Assembly: GCA_020722545.1 (NCBI GenBank)
Contig: DYKQ01000001.1
Span: 1 to 64,000 of the forward strand
Length of the DNA stretch: 64,000 nt
Direction of reading: 5' to 3'
Source: Thiomonas intermedia
GTDB taxonomy: Bacteria; Pseudomonadota; Gammaproteobacteria; Burkholderiales; Burkholderiaceae_C
Positions 25,643-38,799 of this stretch are shown here, in pieces. A program made the translations under genes and the position numbers. Each line of letters opens with the position of its first letter. Position 1 is the first letter of the stretch. The notes below the pieces were generated by a model. It was not told the origin of the DNA and did not search any database. It saw only the letters and a list, made by a program, of their open reading frames with translations.

Positions 25643-26857
25643 ATGCCCGCCTACCGTTTCACCGCCCTTGACACCGCAGGCGCCGAACAGTCCGGCGTGC
25701 TCGAATCCGACAGCGCCCGTGGCGCCCGCACCCTGTTGCGCAGCCGCGGGCTCATTCCGCTGCAGGTCGAAGGCATCCACGAAGAAGCGGCGCAGGCCAG
25801 CGGCCGCCGGTTTGCGCGCCGGGTGTTCAACAACCAGGAACGCACCCTGTTCACCCGCCAGCTCGCGGGCCTGTTGGCGTCTGGCCTGCCGGTGGAGAAA
25901 GCCCTTGCCGCCCTGGCCGAGGATGCCGACCGAGCCGAAATCGGCAATCTGCTTTCCAACCTCAAAAGCGAGGTCTCAGCCGGTCACAGTCTGGGCGATG
26001 CGCTGGCGCAGTATCCGCGCGAATTCAAGCCCATCTACCGCGCGCTGGTGAGCGCCGGCGAAGATAGCGGCGACCTGGGTCTGGTGATGGAGCGGCTGTC
26101 CGATTACCTCGAAGACCAGCAGGCGCTGCGCGGCAAGCTGGTGCAGGCCTTCGCCTATCCGGCCATCGTGGTGCTGGTGGCCGTCACCGTGGTGGTGCTG
26201 CTGCTCACCTACGTCGTGCCGCAGGTGGTCGGCGTGTTTCAGGGTGCGCACCAGAAGCTGCCGCTGCTCACCCTCGGCCTCATCGCCGTGTCCGATTTCA
26301 TGCGGGCCTGGGGCTGGCTGATTTTGATCTTGCTCGCGGTTGGCGCCGTCGTGTTCGCGCAGGCCATGAAGCTGCCGGGGCCGCGTCTGGCGTTCGACGC
26401 CATGATGCTGCGCAGCCCGCTGTTCGGACGGCTGATCCGCGGCATCAACACCGCGCGTTTCGCCAGCACCCTGGGCATTCTGGGTGCGGCGGGCGTGCCC
26501 ATCCTGCGCGCGCTGCAGGCCGCCGCAGACACGCTGAGCAACAGCCTGCTCAAGGCCGACGCGGAAGAGGCCATCTCCCTGGTGCGCGAGGGCGCAACGC
26601 TTGCGCAGTCGCTGGCGCTGCACAAGCGCTTTCCGCCCGTGCTCATCACCTTCATCCGTCTGGGCGAGCAAACCGGCACGCTGCCGCAGATGCTCGACCG
26701 CGCCGCCGTGCAGCATGCGCAGGAAGTGCAGCGCCGCGCCATGACCCTGACCACCATTCTGGAGCCGCTGCTCATTCTGGTGATGGGCGGCATGGTGCTG
26801 CTCATCGTGCTGGCCGTGATGATGCCCATCATCCAGATGAACAACCTGGTGAAATAA
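25643..26857 (+). CDS. gspF: Type II secretion inner-membrane platform protein GspF
   Basis: A 404-residue polytopic protein with two GspF/PilC repeats (about 70-193 and 270-395) and three membrane spans (AYPAIVVLVAVTVVVLLLTY, WLILILLAVGAVVFAQAM, LLILVMGGMVLLIVLAVMMP). Typical segments are FTRQLAGLLASGLPVEKAL and LISAGEDSG-like LVSAGEDSGDLG. It forms the core of the T2SS inner-membrane platform and is the last gsp gene of the run; the 5'-nucleotidase gene starts 3 bp later. Confidence 0.95.
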   Translation: MPAYRFTALDTAGAEQSGVLESDSARGARTLLRSRGLIPLQVEGIHEEAAQASGRRFARRVFNNQERTLFTRQLAGLLASGLPVEKALAALAEDADRAEIGNLLSNLKSEVSAGHSLGDALAQYPREFKPIYRALVSAGEDSGDLGLVMERLSDYLEDQQALRGKLVQAFAYPAIVVLVAVTVVVLLLTYVVPQVVGVFQGAHQKLPLLTLGLIAVSDFMRAWGWLILILLAVGAVVFAQAMKLPGPRLAFDAMMLRSPLFGRLIRGINTARFASTLGILGAAGVPILRALQAAADTLSNSLLKADAEEAISLVREGATLAQSLALHKRFPPVLITFIRLGEQTGTLPQMLDRAAVQHAQEVQRRAMTLTTILEPLLILVMGGMVLLIVLAVMMPIIQMNNLVK

Positions 26858-26860
26858 GTC

Positions 26861-27775
26861 ATGCCTGCTGATTTGAACGACCGCCTGGTGGTGGCGATTT
26901 CCTCCCGCGCCCTGTTCGATTTCGAGGAGGAGAACCGCGTGTTCGAGCGGGCCGACGACGCCGCCTACATGCGGCTGCAGCTCGACCGGCTGGAGCGCCC
27001 GGCGCATCCCGGCGTGGCGTTCCAACTGGTGCGCAAGCTGCTGGCCTTCAACACCAGCGACGCCCAGCGCGACCGGGTGGAAGTGGTGCTGCTGTCGCGC
27101 AACGACCCGGTGTCCGGGTTGCGGGTGTTCAATTCCGCCAAACACCACGGCACGCCCATCGAGCGCGGCGTATTCACGCGGGGCCGCGCGCCTTATCAAT
27201 ATCTGCACGCTTTGCAGGCCCATCTGTTTCTGTCGGCCGAGCCAGACGATGTTCGCGCCGCGCTGCACGCCGGCTATCCGGCGGCGCAGGTTTACCCCGA
27301 GTCGGCGCGTGCGTCCGAGGCGCATCCCGATGAAGTGCGCATCGCCTTCGACGGTGACGCGGTGCTGTTCTCCGACGAAGCCGAGCGCGTTTTCCAGACC
27401 GAAGGCCTGCCCGCCTTCCAGCAGCACGAAGCCCGCAAGGCCGCGCTGCCGCTGCCGCCGGGGCCGTTCAAGCCCCTGCTCGAAGCCCTGCACCGCCTGC
27501 AAAGGGCCAGCGCCGATGGCTCCACCCCCATGCGCCTGCGTACCGCGCTAGTCACGGCGCGCAGCGCTCCGGCGCACGAGCGCGCCGTCCGCACCCTGAT
27601 GCACTGGAACATCACCATCGATGAAGCCATGTTTCTCGGCGGTCTGGACAAAGGGCCGTTCCTGCGCGAATTTCAGCCCGATTTTTTCTTCGACGACCAA
27701 GCTGGGCATGTGCAATCCGCCGCGCGTCATGTGCCCTCGGGGCAGGTGCACGCCGAGGCCACGCGCAAGTCATGA
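26861..27775 (+). CDS. 5'-nucleotidase (PF06189-type)
   Basis: A 304-residue cytosolic enzyme resembling the bacterial 5'-nucleotidase family related to eukaryotic cN-I. Recognisable blocks are LVVAISSRALFDFEEENRVF, VVLLSRNDPVSGLRVFNSAK, IAFDGDAVLFSDEAE and LDKGPFLREFQPDFFFDDQ; the aspartates in FDxD and FDD are candidate metal and catalytic residues. It probably dephosphorylates nucleoside monophosphates. It starts 3 bp after gspF, so it is transcribed with the T2SS genes, although a functional link is not expected. Confidence 0.82.
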   Translation: MPADLNDRLVVAISSRALFDFEEENRVFERADDAAYMRLQLDRLERPAHPGVAFQLVRKLLAFNTSDAQRDRVEVVLLSRNDPVSGLRVFNSAKHHGTPIERGVFTRGRAPYQYLHALQAHLFLSAEPDDVRAALHAGYPAAQVYPESARASEAHPDEVRIAFDGDAVLFSDEAERVFQTEGLPAFQQHEARKAALPLPPGPFKPLLEALHRLQRASADGSTPMRLRTALVTARSAPAHERAVRTLMHWNITIDEAMFLGGLDKGPFLREFQPDFFFDDQAGHVQSAARHVPSGQVHAEATRKS

Positions 27776-27874
27776 ACGCTGGCAGGGCGGACAAAGCGGA
27801 CGCCTGAAAAAAAGCGTTGCCGCCCCTGCCATGCAAGCCTTTCGCACCCGCTGACCCACGCCAAGGAGACTCGC

Positions 27875-28282
27875 ATGGCCACCACCCATCTGCACGGCAA
27901 CCCCGTTCCCGCCAGCGGCGAATTGCCCGCCAAAGGCAGCAAGGCGACCGACTTTCATCTGACCGACAAAGACCTGGCCGACTTCGCGGGCAAGCGCAAG
28001 GCGCTCAACATCTTTCCGTCCATCGACACCCCGACCTGCGCGCAGTCGGTGCGCACCTTCAATGCCCGAGCCAGTGAAAAGCCCGACACCGTGGCGCTGT
28101 GCATCTCCGCCGACCTGCCCTTCGCCCATGCCTATGGCGCGGGCATCGCCGGCGGCCCGCTTGCCGGGCTGTGCGCGCGGGCCGTGGTCGTGCTCGACAA
28201 GGACAACCCCGTGCAGCCCCCCGAGCTGGTGAACGAAATCGCCCACGAGCCCAACTACGACGCGGCGTTGGCCGCGCTGTAA
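27875..28282 (+). CDS. tpx: Shortened thiol peroxidase lacking the resolving-cysteine segment
   Basis: A 135-residue Tpx-type peroxiredoxin. Strongly conserved blocks remain: [33 protein letters not shown] (peroxidatic Cys55) and [11 protein letters not shown]. Compared with the usual 165-168 residues, about 25 residues between LPFA and AYG are absent. That segment normally holds the resolving cysteine (E. coli Cys95, in SRFCGAEG). About five residues are also missing before FAGKRK. A cysteine not usual for the family is at position 100 (AGLCARAVV). The reading frame is intact with a good AAGGAG site. It may work as a one-cysteine enzyme, use Cys76 or Cys100, or be inactive. Confidence 0.8.
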   Translation: MATTHLHGNPVPASGELPAKGSKATDFHLTDKDLADFAGKRKALNIFPSIDTPTCAQSVRTFNARASEKPDTVALCISADLPFAHAYGAGIAGGPLAGLCARAVVVLDKDNPVQPPELVNEIAHEPNYDAALAAL

Positions 28283-28291
28283 GGCAGCAAG

Positions 28292-28324
28292 CTCCGCGCG
28301 CAGAGTTCGTGCGTCGCGGAGTTT
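28292..28324 (+). terminator. Weak terminator after tpx
   Basis: CTCCGCG-N16-CGCGGAG followed by TTT, ten bp after the tpx stop. The T-run is short and the large loop reduces confidence. Confidence 0.35.
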
Positions 28325-28325
28325 C

Positions 28326-28331
28326 TAGAAT
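28326..28331 (+). promoter_or_regulatory. Candidate -10 box of ilvE
   Basis: TAGAAT within CTAGAATGGCCC, 30 bp upstream of the ilvE ATG. The same 12-mer stands upstream of lptA (43772-43783). The -35 region (TTCGTG) is spaced only 14 bp away, so the assignment is tentative. Confidence 0.4.
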
Positions 28332-28361
28332 GGCCCTTTTATTCTGCGGAGACAGCACATC

Positions 28362-29297
28362 ATGGTCATGCCCACATCCATGTCGGATCGCGACGGAAAA
28401 ATCTGGATGGACGGCCAGTTGGTGGAGTGGCGCGATGCCAAGATCCACGTTCTGACCCATACCCTGCACTACGGCTGCGGCGCCTTCGAGGGCGTGCGGG
28501 CTTACAAGACCGACAAAGGCACGGCGATCTTCCGCCTGCGCGATCACACCGAGCGCCTGTTCAACAGCGCCAAGATTCTGCGCATGGAGATTCCCTTCAC
28601 CATCGAGCAGGCCATGCAGGCGCAGATCGACGTGGTCAAGGCCAACGGTTTCGATTCCTGCTACATCCGTCCGCTGACCTGGATCGGCGACAAGAAGCTG
28701 GGCGTTTCGCCGCGCGGCAACACCATTCATCTGATGATCGCAGCGTGGCCGTGGGGGGCTTACCTCGGCGAAGAGGGACTGAAACGCGGCATTCGCGTCA
28801 AGACCAGCAGCTACACCCGCCACCATGTGAACATCACCATGTGCAACGCCAAGGCGGTGAGCAATTACACCAACTCCATTCTGGCGAATATGGAGGTCAC
28901 CAACGACGGCTACGACGAAGCGCTGCTGCTTGACCCGCAGGGCTTTGTGAGCGAGGGCGCGGGCGAGAATATTTTCGTCGTGCGCGAAGGCGTGCTCTAC
29001 ACCCCCGATCTGTCTTCAGGCGCGCTCAACGGCATCACTCGCAAGACCGTGTTCGCCATCTGCGAAGACCTTGGCCTGACCATCAAGGAAAAGCGCATCA
29101 CGCGGGACGAGGTTTACATCGCGGACGAAGCCTTCTTCACCGGCACGGCAGCCGAAGTCACCCCCATCCGCGAGCTCGACGGCGTGACCCTCGGCCCAGG
29201 ACATCGCGGCCCGATCACCGAGCGCATCCAGAACGCCTTTTTCGACATCGTCGGCGGACGCAACCCCAAGTACGCCAACTGGCTGTCGATGGTCTGA
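28362..29297 (+). CDS. ilvE: Branched-chain amino acid aminotransferase
   Basis: A 311-residue fold-type IV PLP enzyme interconverting leucine, isoleucine and valine with their 2-oxo acids. Motifs are HTLHYGCGAFEGVRAY, SCYIRPLTW, NAKAVSNYTNSILA (PLP lysine about 164) and GTAAEVTPIRELDG. GGAG lies about ten bases before the ATG at 28362. It is followed by the zinc-ribbon gene and waaF, a typical Burkholderiales order. Confidence 0.95.
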   Translation: MVMPTSMSDRDGKIWMDGQLVEWRDAKIHVLTHTLHYGCGAFEGVRAYKTDKGTAIFRLRDHTERLFNSAKILRMEIPFTIEQAMQAQIDVVKANGFDSCYIRPLTWIGDKKLGVSPRGNTIHLMIAAWPWGAYLGEEGLKRGIRVKTSSYTRHHVNITMCNAKAVSNYTNSILANMEVTNDGYDEALLLDPQGFVSEGAGENIFVVREGVLYTPDLSSGALNGITRKTVFAICEDLGLTIKEKRITRDEVYIADEAFFTGTAAEVTPIRELDGVTLGPGHRGPITERIQNAFFDIVGGRNPKYANWLSMV

Positions 29298-29332
29298 GCA
29301 AGATATCCCTATCACTTGACTGAGGTTTGCAC

Positions 29333-29533
29333 ATGAGCGCCATTCCCAAGCCCGACATGCCCGTGGTCGAACTCAAGGCCAAGGACCTGCCCGCGTATTG
29401 CCCCAACCCCAGTATGCCGATCTGGAGCAGCCACCCGCGCGTATTCATCGACGTGACGCACGGCGAAGCGGCCTGCCCTTACTGCGGCACCCGCTATCGT
29501 CTGGCGGAAGGCGAAGTGGTGCACGGCCATTGA
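29333..29533 (+). CDS. zf-CHCC zinc-finger protein
   Basis: A 66-residue small protein with the His...Cys...CxxC pattern of the zf-CHCC family (SHPRVFIDV, GEAACPYCGTRYRL). The fold is shared with the mitochondrial complex I subunit NDUFS6, but the bacterial role is unknown. The ATG at 29333 is preceded by TGAGG; the ORF could start two codons earlier at a TTG. It lies between ilvE (35 bp) and waaF (13 bp). Confidence 0.85.
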   Translation: MSAIPKPDMPVVELKAKDLPAYCPNPSMPIWSSHPRVFIDVTHGEAACPYCGTRYRLAEGEVVHGH

Positions 29534-29546
29534 GTGCGCATCCGGC

Positions 29547-30647
29547 ATGACCCGTGTTCTGCTGATCGCCCCGCAGTGGATCGGCGACGCGGTGATGGCC
29601 CAGCCTTTGGCGGCTTTGCTGGCTGTCCGAGGCGAACAGATCAGCGCGCTAGGGCTGCCCGGCGTGGCCCCGGTGTTGCGGGCCATGCCGGGCGTGAGCG
29701 AGGTCATCGAGGCGCCGTTCGCGCATGGTCAGCTTGATCTCGCGCTTCGCAGGCGCATCGCAAAGCAATTGCGTGGTGCGGGTTTCCAGCGGGCCTACAT
29801 TCTCGGCAACAACCTCAAGTCACGCCTGGTGCCGTGGCTGGCGCGCATACCGCAGCGCATGGGCTATACCGGCGAAGCACGCGGTCTGCTACTGACCGAT
29901 CGGGTTGAGGCGGACGAGCCAGCTCGGGTGAGAGCAGCCTCCGAGCCGATGGCGCTGTCGCCCGTGTCCTGCCGCGTTCCCCGGCCGGAGGGTGAGCGCC
30001 GACCGGACATGCGCCGACCGGACATGCGCCAACATTACGCCGCGCTGGCGAAGTTTGACGGCGCGCCCAGCCCGGTTTCGATTCCAGAGCCGACCCTGCG
30101 CATTTCCCCTGACGAAGCCGACGAGGCGCGCCGCCGGTTCGGTCTGCCGCCGCGCTGGATTGCCCTCTGCCCCGGCGCGGAGTACGGCCCGGCCAAGCAA
30201 TGGCCGGTCGCGCACTATGCGGCACTGGCCATACAGGCGCAGCAAGCCGGTTATGCCGTTGCCGTGCTTGGCGCCCCGCGGGATGCTGCGGCTGGCGCCG
30301 AGATTGCCGCGCAGGCTCCGGGCAGCGTGAATCTGTGCGGCGCCACGCGGCTGGCAGACGCCATTGCCCTGCTCGCCAGTTGCAGCGGTGCGGTGAGTAA
30401 CGATTCCGGTTTGATGCATGTGGCCGCCGCACTGCAGCGCCCGACCGTGGGGGTGTACGGCTCGACCGATCCGCGCCACACGCCTCCTGCGGCGCACCAC
30501 AGCGCAACGCTCTGGCTGCACCTCGATTGCAGTCCGTGTTTTCAACGCACCTGCCCGCTGGGGCATCTCAACTGCCTCAATCACATCACGCCCGATGCGG
30601 TCTGGCGTGAGCTGGCGCGACTGATGTCTGATGTCGCACCCGATTGA
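29547..30647 (+). CDS. waaF: ADP-heptose:LPS heptosyltransferase II
   Basis: A 366-residue GT9 enzyme adding the second heptose to the lipopolysaccharide inner core. Signatures are LLIAPQWIGDAVMAQPL, GNNLKSRLVPWLARIPQRMG, CPGAEYGPAKQWPVAHY and NDSGLMHVAAALQRPTVGVY. About 25-30 extra residues follow LLLTDRVEADEPA (residues about 118-150), containing RRPDMRRPDMRQ, encoded by a 15-bp tandem repeat. The extra stretch lies between the two Rossmann halves, where length varies, so activity is probably kept. Confidence 0.92.
   Translation: MTRVLLIAPQWIGDAVMAQPLAALLAVRGEQISALGLPGVAPVLRAMPGVSEVIEAPFAHGQLDLALRRRIAKQLRGAGFQRAYILGNNLKSRLVPWLARIPQRMGYTGEARGLLLTDRVEADEPARVRAASEPMALSPVSCRVPRPEGERRPDMRRPDMRQHYAALAKFDGAPSPVSIPEPTLRISPDEADEARRRFGLPPRWIALCPGAEYGPAKQWPVAHYAALAIQAQQAGYAVAVLGAPRDAAAGAEIAAQAPGSVNLCGATRLADAIALLASCSGAVSNDSGLMHVAAALQRPTVGVYGSTDPRHTPPAAHHSATLWLHLDCSPCFQRTCPLGHLNCLNHITPDAVWRELARLMSDVAPD
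29996..30030 (+). repeat. 15-bp tandem repeat inside waaF
   Basis: GCGCCGACCGGACAT occurs twice in tandem plus a partial third unit (GCGCC). It encodes the in-frame duplication RRPDM-RRPDM in a non-conserved insert. Confidence 0.8.
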
Positions 30648-30664
30648 GCGCCCAGGCGCTCAAT
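30643..30664. repeat. Stop-codon palindrome between waaF and copD
   Basis: ATTGAGCGC-CCAG-GCGCTCAAT. The TGA of waaF lies in the left arm and, on the other strand, the TGA of the convergent copD-like gene lies in the right arm. It could act as a bidirectional hairpin terminator, though no T-run follows. Confidence 0.5.
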
Positions 30665-31106
30665 GCCAGAGCAGAACAGCCGCAATCGCCATCCAGCCCA
30701 GCGTGAAGTTGAGCGCCACCAAGGGGTGAATCTGCTCCAGCGCGCGGCCCAGCGCGGGCCAGTCCTGCCTGGAAGCGGCCTGGCGCGCGCGGCGGAACGG
30801 TGCAAAGTAGATGTGCGCAAAGACCGCCATCATCACCAGGCCGATGCCCAGCATGGCGTGCCAGCCCACGGGCGCCTGGGCGAAACCGACCTGCAGCATG
30901 ATGATCAATCCCGAAATCAAAATCACCGCGATGCTGAGCCAGACGAGAGGGAAGAAGCGCTGCAGCGTCGCCAGAATGAACTGCGGGCGCACAGGAGCCT
31001 GCAGCAGGGCGAAAGCGGCGGGCCGCATGGCAAACAGAATGAACGCCATACCACCCATCCAGATCACCGCGGCGACAAGATGTAAAAAGACCAGCAGAGC
31101 CGTCAT
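30660..31106 (-). CDS. CopD-family membrane protein
   Basis: A 148-residue inner-membrane protein with four hydrophobic helices (ALLVFLHLVAAVIWMGGMAF, LVWLSIAVILISGLIIML, AMLGIGLVMMAVFAHIYFAPF, ALNFTLGWMAIAAVLL), the CopD domain pattern with conserved His in helix 1 and a His-Pro near the last helix. Related proteins are linked to copper uptake or haem handling, but stand-alone members are poorly understood. The ATG at 31106 places helix 1 at the N-terminus; the upstream 32 codons look like non-coding extension. Confidence 0.8.
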   Translation of the reverse strand: MTALLVFLHLVAAVIWMGGMAFILFAMRPAAFALLQAPVRPQFILATLQRFFPLVWLSIAVILISGLIIMLQVGFAQAPVGWHAMLGIGLVMMAVFAHIYFAPFRRARQAASRQDWPALGRALEQIHPLVALNFTLGWMAIAAVLLWH

Positions 31107-31414
31107 GAAAGTTCCCGAACTTGGATGAAATGCACGCCTGCATAAATTGCGGTCAGCGGCGACGCGGCGGTCAAGAGAAATGACAGAACGTTGACCCGAC
31201 ACAATGTTAGATGCAGCCGCACGAAAAAAGCTGGTGCTGTATCGACTTTCCCCTATACTCTTGCCGTTTGACCTTCACGCCAATTGTTACCCGTCGCAAC
31301 AACCATCGCAGCAACCCTAGCGAACTGCGCGGATTGGTGGAAGCGTTTTAACCCAAGTTCAACTCAAGGACTGGCGATACGGCCGTCCACAAAGCTGACC
31401 CGAGTGTTTTTGCC
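31107..31414. other. Gene-free region upstream of the atp operon
   Basis: About 308 bp between the divergent copD-like gene and atpI. It should hold the atp promoter and a long untranslated leader. TATACT at 31254-31259 is the best -10-like sequence. I see no ORF, tRNA or conserved riboswitch in it. Confidence 0.55.
31254..31259 (+). promoter_or_regulatory. Candidate -10 box of the atp operon
   Basis: TATACT, a five-of-six match to the sigma-70 -10 consensus, about 155 bp upstream of atpI. The -35 region (CTGGTG, 17 bp upstream) is weak. Confidence 0.35.
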
Positions 31415-31903
31415 TTGAACCCAACTGTGCCATCCATCGACCCCTGGAAAGACGAGCAAGACGTGCCGTCGGCTGCTCCCATGACGCGCGCCGAAGTGCG
31501 GAGCTTGCTTCTGCGCAAACCGCAGGTTTCGGTGTGGCGCGTGGTGACGCTGCAGGCGGTGGTCGGTCTGGTCGTGGCCTTGGTGAGCGGGTTTTTTGCG
31601 GCGGGCAGGCTCTCGGTCGTGTGGTCTGCCCTGTATGGCGCTGCCATCATTGCTGCGCCCTCCGCGCTGTTTGCCCTGTCCATTCAGCTTTGGCTGTCCA
31701 AATTGAAACCCGGCGTGGCGGTTTACGGTTTTGCGCTGGGCGAGTTGTTGAAAATCGGTTTGACCATCGTGCTTCTGTTTTTTGCGCCGCGCATTGTGCA
31801 GCCCCTCAGTTGGGCCGCGATGCTGATCGCTGTCGTCGCGACCCTGCAGGTGTACTGGGTCGCCCTGATCCTGCGCGGCAGGAAATCGAGTTGCGCAGCC
31901 TGA
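31415..31903 (+). CDS. atpI: ATP synthase protein I
   Basis: A 162-residue inner-membrane protein with four hydrophobic segments (VVTLQAVVGLVVALVSGFFA, LYGAAIIAAPSALFALSI, ELLKIGLTIVLLFFAP, AAMLIAVVATLQVYWVALIL), the AtpI family that assists c-ring assembly or Mg supply. The ORF starts at a TTG (31415), giving an acidic N-terminus like betaproteobacterial homologues. An ATG at 31481 is an alternative that would remove 22 residues. First gene of the atpIBEFHAGDC operon. Confidence 0.82.
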   Translation: MNPTVPSIDPWKDEQDVPSAAPMTRAEVRSLLLRKPQVSVWRVVTLQAVVGLVVALVSGFFAAGRLSVVWSALYGAAIIAAPSALFALSIQLWLSKLKPGVAVYGFALGELLKIGLTIVLLFFAPRIVQPLSWAAMLIAVVATLQVYWVALILRGRKSSCAA

Positions 31904-31951
31904 TCCATTCCAGCCGTGCCGCGCAGGCGGCCCTCCTCAAAATAGTCGACC

Positions 31952-33129
<1,178 letters not shown>

Positions 33130-33185
33130 TCCACGCTTGACTCCAGCAACGATCTGTTCACCCATCTGAAGCAAAGGTTAGCGCC

Positions 33186-33656
33186 ATGCATCTGGACGCA
33201 ACACTCATTGCGCAGATCATCGTTTTCTTGCTGCTGGCGTGGTTCACGAAGAAATTCGTGTGGCCCCCCATCACCAAGGCCCTCGATGAACGCGCAACAA
33301 AAATCGCCGACGGTCTGGCTGCCGCCGATCGCGCCAAGTCTGAACTCGCCTCGGCCAATCGCAAGGTCGAGGAAGAACTTGCCCGCTCGCATCAAGAGAG
33401 CGCGGGACGCCTGGCTGACGCCGAGCGTCGTGCGCAGGCCGTGATCGAAGAGGCGCGCAAGAAGGCCGAGGAGGTCGCAGCCAACATCGTGGCGCAGGCC
33501 AAGTCAGAGGCTGATCAGCAAGCGGTCAAGGCGCGCGAGCAATTGCGTGACCAGGTGGCAGCGCTGGCAGTCAAGGGCGCCGAAGCCATTCTGCATCGCG
33601 AGATCAATCCGCAGGTGCATGCCGATCTGCTGAACCGGCTCAAGGCCGAGCTGTAA
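33186..33656 (+). CDS. atpF: ATP synthase Fo subunit b
   Basis: A 156-residue stator subunit. One N-terminal membrane span ([21 protein letters not shown]) is followed by a long right-handed coiled coil rich in Ala, Glu, Lys and Arg ([20 protein letters not shown]). It dimerises and holds F1 via the delta subunit. It lies 12 bp before atpH. Confidence 0.95.
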   Translation: MHLDATLIAQIIVFLLLAWFTKKFVWPPITKALDERATKIADGLAAADRAKSELASANRKVEEELARSHQESAGRLADAERRAQAVIEEARKKAEEVAANIVAQAKSEADQQAVKAREQLRDQVAALAVKGAEAILHREINPQVHADLLNRLKAEL

Positions 33657-33668
33657 TCGGAGTGCGCC

Positions 33669-34208
33669 ATGGCTGAACTCGCCACTATTGCCCGCCCCTA
33701 CGCCGAAGCCGCCTTTGCCGCCGTGCGCGAATCCGGCATTCCGCCTGCGCAAGCGGCAGAAGCCTTGGACCAGATTGCCCAGATTGCCGCCGATCCGGCT
33801 TTGCGCGAGGTGATGGGCAGTCCGAAGGTTTCCGCGCGACAACTCGCCGATCTGGTTCTAGGCGCTCTGCCCGGAACCGTCGCTCCTGTGCTGAAAAATC
33901 TGGTCGAGATGCTCGCCGAAAACCGGCGTTTCGCCGCCGTCGGGCAGATCGCCGATCAGTTCCGTGCGCTCAAGGACGAGGCCGAAGGCAAGGTCGAGGC
34001 CGTGGTGTCCAGCGCGTTCCCGCTGGAAGGCGAGGCGCTCGACAGCTTGCTGCAGGCGCTCGAACGCAAATACGGCCGCAAGCTGCACGCCACTGTGCAA
34101 ATCGATCCGTCGCTCATCGGGGGGGTGCGTGTCGCTGTAGGCGACGAAGTGCTCGACACCTCGGTTCGCGCCCGGCTGGAGCAGATGAAAGTCGCACTCA
34201 CCGCTTAA
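33669..34208 (+). CDS. atpH: ATP synthase F1 subunit delta
   Basis: A 179-residue subunit linking the b stalk to the top of the alpha3beta3 head. The N-terminal helical domain ([19 protein letters not shown]) and the C-terminal signature ([19 protein letters not shown]) are both clear. It lies between atpF and atpA with 12- and 16-bp gaps. Confidence 0.95.
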   Translation: MAELATIARPYAEAAFAAVRESGIPPAQAAEALDQIAQIAADPALREVMGSPKVSARQLADLVLGALPGTVAPVLKNLVEMLAENRRFAAVGQIADQFRALKDEAEGKVEAVVSSAFPLEGEALDSLLQALERKYGRKLHATVQIDPSLIGGVRVAVGDEVLDTSVRARLEQMKVALTA

Positions 34209-34224
34209 GTCTCAAGAGGCTCTC

Positions 34225-35766
<1,542 letters not shown>

Positions 35767-35834
35767 TTCATTCCACGAAAACGGACGGAGCTGGGCAAGG
35801 ATGGTCTTGCCCGGACTGACCCAGGAGTAATGCA

Positions 35835-38166
<2,332 letters not shown>

Positions 38167-38256
38167 GCCAGCGAGCTTGAAGCGATCCAATCCGGCTGAC
38201 GATGCGAAAGCCCGTCAGTCGGAGCCTGAAACCGCATCACGTTCCGGATTGAAGCC

Positions 38257-38691
38257 ATGAACACCATCCATGTCGACGTCGTCAGTGCCGAAGAGTCCAT
38301 CTTTTCCGGCGAGGCACGTTTTGTCGCCCTTCCCGGCGAATCGGGCGAACTGGGCATTCTGCCTGGTCACACCCCGTTGATCACCCGCATCAAGCCCGGT
38401 TCGGTGCGAATCGAACTGGTCGAAGCCAATGCCGCCGGCAGCAAGGAAGAGTTCGTCTTTGTCGCAGGCGGCATTCTTGAAGTGCAGCCCAAGCGAGTCA
38501 CCGTGCTGGCCGATACCGCCATTCGCGGCAAGGATCTTGACGAGGCCAAAGCCAACGAGGCTCTGAAAGCCGCTCAGGACGCGCGCGCCCATGCCAAAGA
38601 AGCGCAGGACGTCGCCGTGGTCGAGGGCGAGCTGGCCATGCTGGCCGCTCAGCTCGCGGCGATTCGCAGGCTTCGTGGCCGAGCGCACTGA
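38257..38691 (+). CDS. atpC: ATP synthase F1 subunit epsilon
   Basis: A 144-residue rotor subunit with an N-terminal beta-sandwich ([38 protein letters not shown]) and two C-terminal helices ([20 protein letters not shown]) that can inhibit the enzyme. Last gene of the atp operon, followed by a strong terminator. Confidence 0.96.
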   Translation: MNTIHVDVVSAEESIFSGEARFVALPGESGELGILPGHTPLITRIKPGSVRIELVEANAAGSKEEFVFVAGGILEVQPKRVTVLADTAIRGKDLDEAKANEALKAAQDARAHAKEAQDVAVVEGELAMLAAQLAAIRRLRGRAH

Positions 38692-38712
38692 GTTGAGTGT
38701 ATTTGCCGTTGT

Positions 38713-38748
38713 AAACAAACAGCCCGCGCACGCGGGCTGTTTGTTTTG
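38713..38748 (+). terminator. Terminator of the atp operon
   Basis: A perfect 16-bp inverted repeat, AAACAAACAGCCCGCG-CA-CGCGGGCTGTTTGTTT, with A-rich and T-rich ends, 21 bp after the atpC stop. Confidence 0.9.
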
Positions 38749-38799
38749 TGCTTCGCCGCCATTACGATGAACTGGACGAGAGCAATGTGGAGCCGATGA

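Noticed and set aside
14508-27775. Type IV pilus or competence system
   Set aside because: Pseudopilins and an AMIN domain could suggest Pil genes, but the complete set GspC-N with GspL/M/K and GspC is type II secretion.
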